Positions 11,704-25,051 of a DNA stretch of 64,000 nt are shown in pieces; position 1 is the first letter of the stretch, and each line of letters opens with the position of its first letter. A model generated the notes under the pieces. That model did no database searches and was not told the DNA's origin. It was given only the letters and a program-made list of their open reading frames with translations. Source of the stretch: Monocercomonoides exilis (lineage: Eukaryota; Preaxostyla; Oxymonadida; Polymastigidae); the NCBI GenBank assembly GCA_001643675.2, contig LSRY02000013.1, positions 1,490,501 through 1,554,500 on the forward strand. Direction: 5' to 3'. The position numbers were made by a program, and so were the translations under genes.

Positions 11704-11901
11704 GGCATAAAGTCATGGACAAAACCCGGGAAAGGGACAAAACCCGGGAATGTCTAATGAAAAACTCAAAAAAGAAAAAGTGAGTTGAAGAATTTGATAT
11801 TGAAAAAATCAAACATCTTCCTTTTGTTCTTCTATTGTGCAATATTTAACTTTTTTTAAAATGATGAAATTTTTGAATGAAATAATTAAAATGAATAGAT
11901 C

Positions 11902-13084
11902 GTAAAGCCATCATATTTGCTTTTTCTTTCAACACGTCTTCTCTTCCTTCGTCTTCAGAACTTTCAAAGGTTTTAGCCACCGCAGAATTCAGAAGATTAA
12001 ATTCAAAAGTAGAAAAAATTAATTTTCTTCTTTCAAGAAAAGATATTACACGCAAAAGCATTATTTCATCTGGCTTAGTTTCTTCTTCAGCTCTATATCG
12101 ACATATCTCTTCTTTAAATCAGGGAAGAGATCCCCAACACAATGGCAGACCGAATTTGTTCAACAAAGATGAACAATAAGAAATAGAAGACTGAACTAAA
12201 TCTCTTTTTCTTTCAACGAATAAAATTACATTCAAAGACATCATTAAAATAGTTTGGTTTTTGTTTAAAAATATGAATTAACTTTTTTGATGTTGTATCT
12301 TCAGGCTGAACACGTGCTGCAAAGAAAAAACCGAAACAAGGATGACAACAGCGAATTGGCAGAAATTAATGAAAAATGGGCAAGACGATACATAAAAAGA
12401 AGCAATGCCTTGCAAATGGTAAAACCAAAATCCATTGATGTGAAAAGGTTGCTTGCATCTTCAACGGAAAACATTTCAGCGTGGTTTTCATTGCTGGGGG
12501 ACACAATAAGAACGAACAAAATTTGCGCTGATCTGATATTAAATATAGACGAAACAGGAGTCAGTTTGTGTCTATCTGATAACAATTTCATAATCAAACG
12601 ATCAGATCAAGAAGACCCAATGTTGCACTCCCAACAACATCAGCCCAACGCAACATTGGTTTTCGGAGTTATTGCAGATGGATCTTCTATTAATCCAGTG
12701 ATGATTTGGCCCTCAAAAACTGTACCAAAAGATCTTGCAGGATTGAAATATCATCGACTAGAAATAGTGGCCAACGGAAGCGGGTGGATGTCAAAAAATG
12801 ACTTTGAAGAAATCATGATGAAAAACATTTTACCAATAGTTAACAAAAAAAGAATTGAACTTCATGGATCGGAAGCATCGGCGCTTATTATAATGGATGG
12901 GCATTCATCTAGGCTTTGCTGGACTGTTATCACATGGTGTCGTGAACATTCAATCGAAATTATTATTCTTCCTTCGCACACCACACACTTGACACAACCG
13001 CTTGATCGCTATGTGTTTGTGCAATTCAAAAAAAGACTGTATTCATCTTTTCAGCCTCCAACCGAAAACGGAATATCGTCATAT
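11902..13084 (+). pseudogene. pogo/Tigger-like DDE transposase, N-terminal and catalytic part
   Basis: Exons about 11902-12249 and 12304-13084 (acceptor ATCTTCAG). The first encodes a helix-turn-helix-type region with NGRPNLFNKDEQ, as in CENP-B/pogo DNA-binding domains, with in-frame TAA at 12177 and TGA at 12192. The second is a DDE_1 domain: first Asp in NIDETGVS, second in IIMDGHSSR, then LPSHTTHLTQPLDR carrying the third acidic position. The frame runs to 13084, where the 23.8-kb segment begins; the C-terminal part resumes at 36895. The TAA may be read as Gln, but the TGA and the insertion make the gene inactive. Confidence 0.85.
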
Positions 13085-13776
13085 GGGTGATTTTTTTTGA
13101 TATCATAAAAAAAGATCAAAAATCCAAAAAAAAATAAAATTATGGGCAGTTGTGATCAATCAATTTTTTTGGAAAGGATTAATTGTTTTTTGAAAATATT
13201 CCAAAATATCAACAAAAGATCAATTTGCATTATTTTTTTGTCAAATTATATTTTTTTTGAACATTATTGAATGATTCACTTATTCCCAACAAAAATAGAA
13301 CCTAAAAAAATTATTTTTCAGGAATATTGTTTTTCAAATTTTTTCATCACTAAATGTTTTTTGAACTATGTTTATTAATGAAATAAACATGACATTATTT
13401 ATTTATTGATTTATTTTTTCTTCGTTCAGAGATATATATTTTTTAAGTTAAAAAATGTTTATTCATTAAAAATCAATTTTTCTTTCATATTAGTACTCTT
13501 TGAAGGAAATATTATTTTTGAAAACAACCAATAACCTAAAAATTGATGTTAATAAAGAAAAAAATAAATAATAAACAATTATTCACAGAGTAGAATTAAT
13601 TTTTCATTTTGATTTATCAATTTTTTCAAAAAAGAGTTATAAAAAAAAATTTCAAACAATGATTTGTTATGATGATATGAAAAAAACAAAAAAGAAAAAT
13701 AATAAATCGAAAAAACAAAATTTTTTTAATTGAGAAAATACTCAAAAATAAAATCAAAAAAAAAAAATGAAAAGAA

Positions 13777-15822
13777 TTATGATTTTTCTATTTTTTTGAA
13801 AAAACAAATAGAAGGATGAAAATTTTCTGAAGCGAGATGATTCCAATAATCATTCCATTTTTCAGGAATAATTTCTGAAACAACATGATCATTACACTCA
13901 ATAAACTTTGAAATGGAACTAGGTTTAGAAACATCTTCTTTCACAATGGCCAAAAAATGCCCTTGCTTATAAAGAATACTTGAATGAATAACACATCCAA
14001 CAAATTCATAAACAACAACATCATCTACAGAACAAGAAGATAAGAATGAATCTTCAGAGGAAACCGTTGGATCAAATATTCTTAAATCCTCAGGCCCTAA
14101 CCCTGAATTAACAAAATGAATAGAAAGAGGAGGAGCTGTTACAGTGAAAAAATCACCAACGTTGAACAAAATACTTAACACTTTTGGAAAATACAAAAAA
14201 CGAACATATTTCAAAAATTGTCTATCTTTGTGACATGATACGCATTCTCCTTCTCTCTTCTCAACAAAAAAAGAATTACAAGTTAATAAATCTTGAAGAC
14301 CAGAAACAACATCTGATCCTCTAATTGTGACAAAAAACTGATCATCCCTTTTTGAAATAGAGTAATCATTACAATGAACACACATTAAAACATTTTGTGA
14401 AATGATAGAAAACATATCGTTTATTTCATTACAATTTTTGGAAAGAACTTTGAGAAGTCTTTCAAAAACAACAGACAGTTCTTTTGGCTGATTCTTTCCT
14501 CCAAGATAAATGTCGTAAAATTTATTAATCTGACCTCCATCCCATACATTAAAATTAAACGAAGAGATTCGAAGAAGATGAAACAGCTGCATGAATGTTT
14601 TTTGCATACTGTTCATTTTTGAAATGTCTATAAATTTAACATCAAGAGAAGCCATGCATTGACAAATGGCAGAAAGAGAGCACACACTGCCATTGTTTTT
14701 CAATCCTCTTTGTGAAGAAAGAAGCATGACAACGCAGGATCTTGAATTTGCTTTTGAAGATAATGAAGAAAAAGATGATGATAAAGCATATTGCTTTTTT
14801 GTTTGTTTTGTAATTACTGAAGAAAAAGTCGAATGTTTTGTGTATTTCTTTGCTTCTTTTGTATTTATTTGAAATGGAGAATTAGCTTTAAAATAAATAC
14901 AAAATTTATCGAAATGATGTGAATTTGTGGATGAAATTTTTTCTTCCTTTTCTGTATTGATGTTTGTGAAGTTTGAAAAAGAAGTCTGTTGCTGTTGCTG
15001 CGGTTGAAGAAGAGATTGAGGTTGATTTTGATTTTCAGGTTGAGGTTGATTTTGAGGTTGAGTCTGAAAAAGTGATTGCGCAGAAGACATAAGCATAGTC
15101 TGTTGTTGTTGTGGCTGCTGCTGCTGTTGTTGTTGTGGCTGCTGCTGCTGTTGTTGTTGTGGCTGCTGCTGCTGTTGTTGTTGTTGCAGTTGAGGAAGAG
15201 AAGATTGCTGCCCTGCACCGACTTGCTCCTGAGGCTTCCCAGTCATCTGCAGCTGATTCTGTTGTTGCGCTGACTGCGGGACTTGTGTGCGAGGCATGGG
15301 GATATTTGGCTGCAGCTGGGGCTGTGGCAGAGAAGCACCGCCCATCTGAGGATTGAGCTGGGTGCTGCCTGGAAGAGATGGATGCCCTTGAGACTGCTGC
15401 TGCTGCTGCTGAAGAGAAGATTGTGTCTGTGCTTTTTGTGAGGAGTTAACGAGAGGTAAAAAAAGAGCAGAATTTGCTAAATGTTGCACATCACTGACTT
15501 TTTGAATAACAGTCGCTTGTTGATAAACATGTTGTTATTATATTTATGTAAAAATATTAATTGTTGTTTTGAAAAATTAAAAAACAAAAATTAAAAATTA
15601 AAATAAACATAAAAAAGCAAATTAAAAAATATACAAACGTAAACACGATTTGATAAAATCGTTGAATAGCTGCGATCCGAAAGAGTCTTCAAGCATTAAA
15701 GCTCGAAGAATGTGCAAAGCTCTTTCATATGGCATTTTTTGAAATATGCCAGAAATATGAGCTACTTCACGTTTTATTACTTTTCTGTCGAAACTATAAT
15801 GCACTTTGGAAGTGCTAAACAT
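13777..15822 (-). CDS. Ubiquitin-specific protease (C19/USP) with Gln-rich N terminus
   Basis: Reading right to left, a first exon (15822 to about 15640, donor GTTTGTAT) encodes about 60 residues, and a second exon (to 13777) carries a long Gln-rich stretch and then a USP fold. The Cys box is NNGSVCSLSAICQCM, divergent from the usual GLxNxGNTCYxNS but with the Cys kept. Zn-type CVHC and CVSC pairs follow, then the His box QGHFLAIVK and the terminal HPSICFFKK typical of USP ends. The frame stops at TAA (13777); downstream DNA is plain AT-rich, so here TAA may be a true end even if it is Gln elsewhere. It lies just inside the left terminus of the 23.8-kb insertion and pairs conceptually with the USP domain at 24 kb. 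Confidence 0.75.
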
Positions 15823-16130
15823 GAAAAATTATATTAAAAAAATATTTGTAAGAACAATTATAATGGTAAATTCAATCTTTTCAGAAAAAAAAACACATTA
15901 AATAAATTAAAACAACAGTTATTTAATAAACATTCCATTTCTTCAAAAATTATATTTTTAACAAAACGACAAATAAAATCGCTTGCATTGCTTTGTTATT
16001 TCAGCTGATATTCTGTTATAAAATAAACATACGTTTTGTGCTTCCGAAAAGAAAATAAAAGAAGAAGATTGGAACTGAATTTGACGAAAGTTGAATGAAA
16101 TAAAAATGGCAATTTTTTGTTGTTTATCTA
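15823..16130. other. AT-rich spacer within the large insertion
   Basis: No convincing coding sequence. It separates the USP gene from the serine-rich tail of the next minus-strand gene. Confidence 0.4.
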
Positions 16131-17784
16131 AGAAGAGAAAAAAGAAGAAGAGGGGAAGAGGGGAAGATGAGGAGGAATAAGAAGAAGATGGTTGAAGTTG
16201 AGGTTGGGCAGACTGCAACAGGGGTGATGGAGATGGCGATGACTGAGAAGGAGAAGAAGAAGGAGAGGATGAAGGAGAGGGTGAATGTGAAGGTGAAGGA
16301 GATACAGAAGGAGAAGGTTGTTTGACAGTTTCATGAAGTGGTGATTGTGCTTGAGTGGAATTGTTTCCTCTGCTCAGTTGAGATGAAGAGATGTATGAGA
16401 AGCTCTGGCTTGTCTGCAAGGGATGCTTAGCAGCTGCTGCCTCCTTGGCAATTTGAGAAGAAGCAGAAGAAGCAGCAGAGTGAGTGATGGCAGACGATGA
16501 TTGAGACTTCATGGAAACACGAGGAGGGACACGGGGACGAGATGAAGGTGAAGAAGAGGAGTTTGAATGGAGATGGAGGAAGTGGTGGTGCTGTGGAAGA
16601 AGAAGAGGAAGAGGAAGAAATGTTTGGTGCAGTTGGGGTTGAATTGGAAGGAGATTGAAGTAATTGTGATGTGTGAGATGACTGAGACTGAGAAAGAGGT
16701 GAAAATGTGGTTAGATGTGATGAATGCGCAGAAGGAGTAGCAGCAGAAGAAGAAGAAAGAGAAGAAGAAAGAGAAGAAGAAAGAGAAGAAGAAAGAGAAG
16801 AAGAAAGAGAAGAAGAAAGAGAAGAAGAAGAAGAAGACTTTGATAAAGAAGAAGAATTCAATTCGATTTCTTCATCCATTCTGATTGTTTTCGATTGCAA
16901 TCACCATCATTTTGTGTTCTTATTCCCTTTTCTGCCTCTTCCTTTCCATCAGCACATTTTTCTTCCTCTTCATCTGGACGAACAATTTTGCTTATTATTG
17001 GGTGTCTGGCTCCGAGGAAGCACTCAGGAACATCCCATCTCTTCCCCTGTGCATATCGGATCACTCTTTTGCCGCTTTCTTCCTCCGAAATTCCGTTCAG
17101 TGCACAGAAAACACGCCATTTGTAGTACTCGTTCCCTTCTCCACCTTCACGCAGGAAACTGAACAACGGGAACTGCTTCTTCTCTTCCCGCATCTTTGTT
17201 TCAAACCCTTTTCCTTTCACCACAACATACATCGCCATCTTTTCAATCACATGTTCCAAATCAACATTTTCAAGAGGAGCTGTAGGAAAAATAGCGTTCT
17301 TGTTCTGATTCAATGAAAAGATCCCTTCTTTCATTGTGTGATTATGGTTGTCTTCCTTTTCATCCTTTTCCTCATTTTTGACTTTGTTCATTTTCTTCTT
17401 TTTTCTTGCTGAGTTGTTACTATGGTGATACAATGGAATAGTCTTTTTCGCATATCCAATATGCATACAGCACTGTTTTTCTATTTCTTGTTTGCCTTTT
17501 TCAATCACCTTTTCCTTCTCTTCACCTTCCCCTATCTCTTCCTTTTCGTTTTCCTTATATCCTTTTATCTCCTTCATCTCCTTCAGTGCTGCCTTTACTG
17601 TCAGCTTTGCACAGACTGCCTCCTCTGTCGTGAAGAACGCCACAAACGCATATCGCTTCTTCTGGTTCACTGCCACATAATCCGGCTGCCCAAGCTCCCC
17701 AAACAGCTGCCGCACATCCCGCTCTCCTGTGCCAGCGGGGAAGTTGCGGATCCACAGCGTGCTCTGCGCTTACCCCGCTTCCTA
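16131..17784 (-). CDS. SR140/U2SURP-like splicing factor (RRM + SURP) with Ser-rich tail
   Basis: The minus frame from about 17784 shows an RRM: RNP2 LWIRNFP, RNP1 KKRYAFVAF, closing with MHIGYAKKTIPLYHH, comparable to the MKLGWGKAVPI region of SR140. A SURP (SWAP) module follows: LEHVIEKMAMYVV...FLREGGEGNEYYKWRVFC. This order is that of the U2 snRNP-associated SR140/U2SURP protein. The canonical frame ends with TGA at 16858, but a one-base shift leads into a long Ser/Pro-rich stretch (to about 16131, with another slip near 16560) that may be its disordered tail. No CID domain was found. Upstream it joins the coiled-coil frame through TAG 17782 and TAA 17770, so the two may be one fusion or two adjacent genes. 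Confidence 0.65.
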
Positions 17785-19996
17785 CTCCGCCTCAACCACA
17801 GCCGTAGGGAACACCACTGAACGCAGCACTGCCTCCGTCTCGCTGATCCGCCCGCAGCTGCACAGAAGAGAGAACCATCCGATCGCAAAGCTGAACGTGT
17901 TGACGGAGTCTGGCTCTGACGTCAGTACACTCGAAGACGAGCTCTGTTCGGTCTCTGAACTACCGGTTGCGCTTTTTGACAGATTATCGCTGGATACAGA
18001 GGCTGCGCATGAAGAGGATTCCTCAAAGCAAGAAGAAGAAGATGATGATGATGACAATGATGAAGATGATAATGAAGATGACAGTGTTGATGAGGAAGAA
18101 GTTGTTGCTAAATTAACAGTTGAAAGTGGATTAAGCAGAGAAGATGCCAAATTGGTTGATGACGACTGCTGCTGTGGGTTGATTGCTTCAGCTTCCATTT
18201 CGTCTCCACTGATGTTCTGATCATTCGTTTTCATGTTTGCTCCCTCAACTTCTTCTGTCTTGTTCTCTTCCTCTCTGTTTTCTTGTTCTTCCATCTTTCT
18301 GTCCAGCTTCACCGACGCCACACGCGCATGCGAGGCAACAGAAGAAATGAACTTCTCCACTTTCAGACTCTCTCTTTTCCGCAGCAGCTCTACTATGTAG
18401 TTCAGCTGCAGCAGCATCGCTCCTTCTCCGCATTCAGATCTACTGAATCCGAAATCCGGCGCTTCAGCTCCGCATTCGCCTCGTTCAGCTTCTCAATCTT
18501 GCTTCGGAATGCAGGCATCTGCTCTTCATGCTCCTTCGTCCCTTCGATCGTCGCACGCACTGTCGTGTCTTTGTCTTCCAGCAATTTTTCCAGCTCTTCT
18601 TTCTCCCTTTTCAGCTCAGCATCCTGCGCCTCTTTCTCCTGCAACATCACCCTCTGCTGCGCTGCCAGTTCTGTCGTCTCCTTCATCCGCTGTGCTGTCT
18701 CAACGGCATCTTTGTCTCTCGCTTCACTCAACTGCGCCTCTCTTTCTTACGCTTTCAGCTTCAATTCTTCTGCCTGCTCTGCTTTTTCTCTAAGCTCCTC
18801 CACTTCTTTCTCCACCTTCTGCTTCGCCATCAGCCATTCCACTTGCTCCTCCGACTGGCTCGACATAAGCGACGTTGCTTGCTCTTCCAGTTCTGTTTTG
18901 ATCTGCTCGAAGCGCTTGATATCTGCCTTCGCTTCAGCAGCCTGCGCCTGCAGCGACTCCTGCTTCACCAGCACCTCTGCCAGCGCCCTCTCAAGATCTG
19001 CTATGTGCTCATCGCATTCCTTCAGCTGCAGAATGAGAGACGCATTTTCTGCAGCCAGGCGGTGGATCTGGTCGACAAGGGCGCTGTTGCCGCTCTGCTG
19101 CTGGAACAGCACAGGCAGGCTGGGCAGCGACAGCGTCTGAGCTGCAGCCAAACTTGGCGAAGCGGAGGGAGTTTGAAGTGTTGTGGGGTGAGAAGCGCTC
19201 TGAGGCATGTTCGTTCTCACTGTGTTATTTGCAGTGAATGTCCGGAGTGAATCGTATCCTCCTCCGCCAAGTGGCTCAGCATCCAGCTGCTTCCCCTTCT
19301 CCTCTGCAAATGGCACCCCAGCGAAAGGCTCCTGGGCATTCGTGCTTTGGCTTCTGGGTGACGCTGCAATGTTCGCCTCCGCCATCGCCGACGTCAGCTC
19401 TTCTTTGATCCCTTCAGCGCGGTTCTTTTCTTTCTCCAGATACGAAACACGCGACCGGAAAAAGAAGTTGCGTGGTGCCTGCCTCTCTTTCCTCTGCTCT
19501 GCTATCTTCCACCGCAAGCATACCTCGTTCCTCTCTTTGTGTGCGGAATGCCACGCAAAGAACACCCAATGCACCAGCCGGATGTCCGCCAGCCGCTGCT
19601 AAAGCGCCACAATTTGCATGTTGTGCGTTTTTCTATCCTTTCGCTCCTGAATGCTCCTCCTCCACTGGCAGAACAGAGACTTAACTCTTTTCAACTTCCA
19701 CATCTCGGCTGCCCTGTTCTCCTTCTGCTGCTGTTCGAGAAATGCGCCCCGCATAACACTCCAGCTGCTGGACATTCGGCGCCTCCAGATCAATTCTTCT
19801 GCTTTGCTCAGCAATTTCTCCTTCTCATTGAATTCTCTGTGATGCCGCTTCCACTCCTCATTACCATCGCTTTCACTTTGTAGCTTCTCATTGCAATCTT
19901 CGTGTTCATTAAAAGAAATGCAAACCGTTTTTTCCTGTCTCTTTCATCATCCATCGCTTCTTTCAACTCGTCCAGCTCTTCCTCTTTCTCATTCAT
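17785..19996 (-). CDS. Long coiled-coil protein with IQ-like helices
   Basis: It starts at ATG 19996. The frame is Glu/Lys/Gln-rich coiled coil with Trp/Arg-rich helices resembling IQ or SFI-type repeats (MWKLKRVKSLFCQWRRS and DIRLVHWVFFAWHSAHKER), a central Ser/Pro region, then leucine-heptad segments. The frame passes in register through TAG 19599 and TAA 18747, both in helices where Gln fits (VAL-*-QRLAD and LKA-*-EREAQL). Slips occur near 19905 and 18417; short introns are an alternative there. Composition is markedly GC-richer than the surroundings. A cytoskeletal or centrosomal role is only a guess from the coiled coil. It lies upstream of, and in frame with, the SR140-like part. Confidence 0.6.
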
Positions 19997-20078
19997 TTCT
20001 TCTTCTTTCTCTTTTTTCTCTCAACAAACCAACAAGCAAACAAAAAAAAAGAAATACCCATCATTCTATTACTTTCTC

Positions 20079-21564
20079 TCAAACAGTGGCGAAGCCAATT
20101 TTTATCACCTTTATGCCCTCCAAAGACAAATATTGTGGATCCTTCTTCATTAACATTATCTTCTTATGCTTCTTCTTCTTCTTCCTCCTCCTCCTCCTCC
20201 TCTTTTCTTCACATACTCTCCCCCGATCAGCAATCCCTCTTCCTTCTCTTCCACTGACTTCTTCTTCTTCTCGTCCTTCTTCTTCTTTTCCTTTTTCTTC
20301 CTCTTTTTCATTATCCTTCTTTTCACACTGCCCCAGCAGCACCCACAGCATGTCCATCGCATAACACACCACACTCCGATGCCTCCCTCTCTTCAGAATC
20401 TGCGCCACTGCCTCAACACACCCTGCCTCCACAACCACCCCCGCCGCCTCCTTCCCCAGCAGCCCCACGTTCCTCAGTTCCCTCAGCGCGTGGCACTTGG
20501 CGATGTGGCAGAGGGCGAAGACACACCTCGGCCGGAGGAGGGTGCGTGCCTGGGAGGAGGTGCCGGCGCTGATGTTGCAGGCGAGGAGCGCTGCCTAGTG
20601 GTGCAGACAGGACGAGGAGGAGGACAGGTGGGAGGCGAAGACGTCGAAAAAAGAGGGCTGCAGCAGAAGACCCTGGATGTCTTCGTCGCTGCCGCACGAG
20701 AAGTTCACAAAGAAGCGGAACGCCATCACTCGCAGAACAGACACAGAATCACTTTGAATGAAGGGGATGATCATTTCATTTGAAATGTCATTCATATTAT
20801 AATTAATATTTGTAGAATATGTAAATGAAAGTTCAAAAAGAATATAATCAAATTGATCAAATTAATAGAAAGAAAAATAGATAAGGCAAACCTCATCAAT
20901 TCCGCAACCAGCCCAAAGAGCACAGGATCAATGTAGAATTTGTTATTATTCGAATTCTCGCGATGTTGGTGAGTACTTGCATACAATACTCGATGACTGC
21001 CTTTTCTGTGGGCAGCTCATCGCTCTTCGTTCCTTCATTCTCTATCTACTGCTCTCTTTTTCAAATCCTTTCTTCTTCACTTCTTTTGGATTCTTCTTTT
21101 TCTTCTTCCTTGATTTTCTCTTCTCTTCTCATCTTTCATTCTTTTTATTCTTCTTCTCTTTTTCCTTCATCCAATCTCATATTATCCTCTTCAGCTTCAT
21201 TTTCTTCTTCTATTCATACACCATACAGCCCTCCTTCCATATTATTTCCTCTTCTTTCTTCATCCAACTTCCTCTTCCCTCTCTTCCCTCTCTTCCTCCC
21301 TCTTTCCATCTTCTCCTTAGTATCCTCTTCACCACTCTTCTCATCCACATTTCCCTCAACACTTCTTTCACAAACATGGCTATGCTGAAGAAGAGCTGGC
21401 CAGGCTGAGAAGAAAGCATCAGAGCTCCCAGAAGCTGAAGGAGATGAGAGGTGGTGGCAATGGATGGGAATGACGAGAAGAAGGAATTGCTTGAAAGATA
21501 GGTGGTGGAGAAGGAGAAGAAGAAGGAAGAGGAAGGAGAAAGCAGCATCGTTTCGATCATTCAA
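20079..21564 (-). CDS. ARM/HEAT-type repeat protein, frame disrupted
   Basis: Typical armadillo-like helices are readable: FVKEVLREM, AVIEYCMQVLTNIA, FYIDPVLFGLVAELM, AALLACNISAG, ALRELRNVGLLG, VCYAMDMLWVLLGQ. The last segment ends in a Lys/Glu tail and TGA at 20079. An intron with donor GTTTGCC separates two helices near 20.79-20.89 kb. TAG at 20595 lies in frame where Gln fits. A one-base slip occurs near 20957, and an acidic linker at 21.0-21.2 kb contains several stops including TGA, so the N-terminal half may be decayed or mis-sequenced. It is transcribed away from the 27.7-kb gene; the nested element has landed in the shared upstream region. Confidence 0.55.
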
Positions 21565-21865
21565 CGAATAAGTGCATTCGGGGAAGATAAAAGCTCAGGC
21601 AAAGATGATGGAAAAGAAGATTATTTGTGTTTGCTTGTCGAAAGAGATGAATGTTGCGGAGCAGAAGGAATTTGCGAAGAAGAAAGAAAGATAAGGAAAC
21701 GAAGGATGTCATAATTGTAGGTGTAATAACAATTATGATAATTAAGAGGTTTAAAATGATGAATGCTTTTTTTCCAATTTTGTGGTGGAAATGAAGAACA
21801 GTATGCTTGAAAACAACGAGGAAGAAGAAGCATAAAAGAAGACATGAATCACATTTGAATTTTGC

Positions 21866-22084
21866 TTTCAAAAACAAAGTTCCTTTCCTGAAATATCAAA
21901 TTTTTAAAATTTACCAAAAACCCATTTCGAATTTTCATTTTTTCGTTGATCTGGAATTTGCAGAATTGATTATTTTTTAGTTCTTAATGGAATAAATGAT
22001 ATAAAGAAGAGATAAATATACGCAAAAACGATTTCTGCAAATTCCCGTGTAATTAAAATCTTTCATTGATCAATAAGATCAAAT
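21866..22084 (+). repeat. Left TIR of the 5.7-kb element
   Basis: The reverse complement of 27336-27551 with scattered mismatches. It holds the internal inverted motif GGAATTTGCAGAA / TTCTGCAAATTCC. Confidence 0.75.
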
Positions 22085-22662
22085 CGGACAATTTTCAGAA
22101 TGAATATTATCAGAAACATTTTTTAAAAAAAAACAATCTTAATTTGTAAATTTCAATCGATGCAATAAATTTTCATTGTTTATTATTTGTCACTATTGAA
22201 AAAAAAATTTTTTTGCAAAAACTTATCATTTACAAAAAAAAAATTATTATTAAAAAAATCCTATTTTGATTTTAGTCATTTTTTTAAATAAACACATAAA
22301 TAACAATTATGTTCATTGAATTTTGATTGAGACAGTAATACTGATTTTTTGTTTTATAAATGATATTTTTAACAATTTTTTAAAAATTTTTTATTTTGTC
22401 GTTTGATATTTTTATTCTCAAATGATGTGGAAAACGAAATAAAATTCATGTCAGTTTTGACTTGTCAGCAAATTTTTATAGGATAATTTTGAATAATAAA
22501 AATTCATTTTTGGAAGCTCTTTGAATATTTTATTTGTCAATTTTTCTTTGAATAAACACAAAACCAAAAAAAAAAAATTAAAAAAAAGCGTTGTAAATTC
22601 AAACAATAACATATAAATTTCTAATATCATCAAACCATTATTAAAACACTTTCAATATAAAA

Positions 22663-25019
22663 ATGTCTTTTTCAAAACCTCAATCAACTCTTAATTCTCG
22701 ATGTAAAGTTATTTGGAACGAAATAAAACGAATCGGTGGAGATGACGTTGATTCATTGCTCATCTATCTTTTTTACAACTATAGGCAATCATCTTCTGTT
22801 ATTAACGATTTACTGAAGTCTTTGAATGGTTTGGTTCTAAATATTTATGTATTGTTTCAAAAATGTTATTTTGACTCTCAATTATTTTTTTCTTTTATAT
22901 TTGTTTATTATTTATTTTTTTGAAACAGAATATCATTTAAAGCTGCTGGAAGACCTGTCTGTGGTGTACAACAACGCTCCATTGCACACTCAGACAACAA
23001 TGCTGCAGGCGTTGTCTCGAAACACATCATTATCCGATTTACAGGACTATGGATATGATGTCACAGAGGGGAAATTTATTTATGCGAAGCAAACGCTCAA
23101 AAAGAACCAAGGATTTATCATTCCTCCACAAAAACCTCACCTTCCGTCTTGCAAAAGTGGTTTGTATTTGTATATTTATTTTTTTGAATAATTTTCTCTG
23201 TAAATTTAGGCTTAAATGAACAGGATTGGGAAAAGGGCAACAACTGGATGTTAGCCCATTCGACTGAAGCTTCAACTTCGCTTCAGTCAGCAAAGAAAAA
23301 GCAGCGAGCTGAGCCAGAATATGTCAGATACATCGAAGAAGAGGCTTGGGAAGAAGAGATTATTACTGAAAATTCATCTCAAAGGAAAAAACAATCTTCT
23401 TCCTCTTCAACATCGTCTCAACAAAATAAAAAATCTAATCCCATATCAGAAAAAAATTCTCCATCTTCAAATTCCTCTTCTTCTCAAGCTGTTGATGCTC
23501 CAATCAGTACTCCAACAAGGAGAGAAAGGGGTTCAACAAAAAGAAAAACAAAGAAATTACATCATAAACGTCATTCGTCTCCATCTCCAATTCCAATTCA
23601 TAAACTTTTCAAACAGAAAACAACATCATCCAATTCCTCGTCTTCCTCGTCTTCCTCATCTTCCTCATCTTCCAAAAAAAGACAAAAAGAAAATATGAAT
23701 TCTTCTACTGTTGAAGAATCTTCAACTTCCTTTTTCAACGATGATGCGTGGGTTAGTGATCAATTAATTGAATGTGCCACTTCACCCACATTAATTCCAC
23801 CTCAAGCATTTCAAACCCTCTTTTCTTCATTTTCAAAAAACAATGACACTTCAACAGTTCAACAACAAAGCATTCAACCTTCAAATAATGAAATATCTAA
23901 TAAAAACAATTCTTCAAAAAATATTTCAAAAAAGAATGCAAAAGAAAATTCATCAAAAATTCTTTTGCTTTCTCAATCTTCTTCTAATTCATCAATTTCT
24001 TCTGACACAGTATCACAAATAACAAAAGGATTGCTAAACTTAGGCAACACATGCTATCTTGCATCTCTTCTTCAATGCATGTCTTCTATCATCACGCAAA
24101 AACCATCTTTTATCAAAAAACAAACAGTTATGAAGAACACATCTTCGCGTGTAATAAGTGTTTGTCAACAACTGGTTAAAGATGGAATGGCAGTGCGTTC
24201 GTGGATCCCATCGCTTATCAACAAATGGGAAGACTTTTGTGGATATGGCAGCAGGCAGCAACAGAATGTGATAGAAGCATTTGAAAATCTTCATCAACTT
24301 CTTCAAATTAATAAGATATTTGAAAAGGATACCTTCAATCCTGTGCTCATTACTCATTTCAAATGTCAAAAATGTCAAAAAGTTTCTAATCATTTCAATG
24401 AAGCCTGCAGTAATGTTATCATTAATTCATCATCTCCTCATAAAGGTCTATCTTCTATCTTTTCAACTGAGATATTGAACGGAAAAAATGCTGTCTATTG
24501 CGATGAATGCAAGGAAAAATGCTGTGCTGCGAGATGGGAGGAAATGGCTGCATTTCCAGAGGTGCTAGCTCTCTGTCATGAATGCACTGATTCTGCTAGT
24601 TCTGCGCCTTCGAGAACGCTTCTAATTGAAACTGATCGCACTAACCAGCGCACGTTCTGCAAAGGGTTTTTAACAGAAAACATTCAACATCTTCAAGAGA
24701 GCAATAAGGAAACTATCATTTATCATCTTTCAGGACAAATACTATATAAACGTCTGGATCAAAGAAATGGACATTACATTGCTATTGTTAAAAGGAAGAG
24801 TGGAATCAACAGTTTTTGGAGTATTTGCAATGATGAAAATGTTTCTGAATTCGATTGTGACAAATGGAGTTCTTCATGGAATAATCTTTACTCACAAGGT
24901 TTCATTCCTTCACTTTCATTTTTCACAAAAGAAAAAACAAAGCCAACATTATCAGCAATTCAATTTGGTGGTTCTTCATCTTCTTCAGAAACATTAAATG
25001 AAAACACTTCATTCACCTT

Positions 25020-25051
<32 letters not shown>

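Noticed and set aside
17760-17784. A 24-bp mini-intron (GTAGGA...GCAGAG) removing TAG and TAA
   Set aside because: Possible but far shorter than any intron confirmed here; AG is frequent in this purine-rich DNA.
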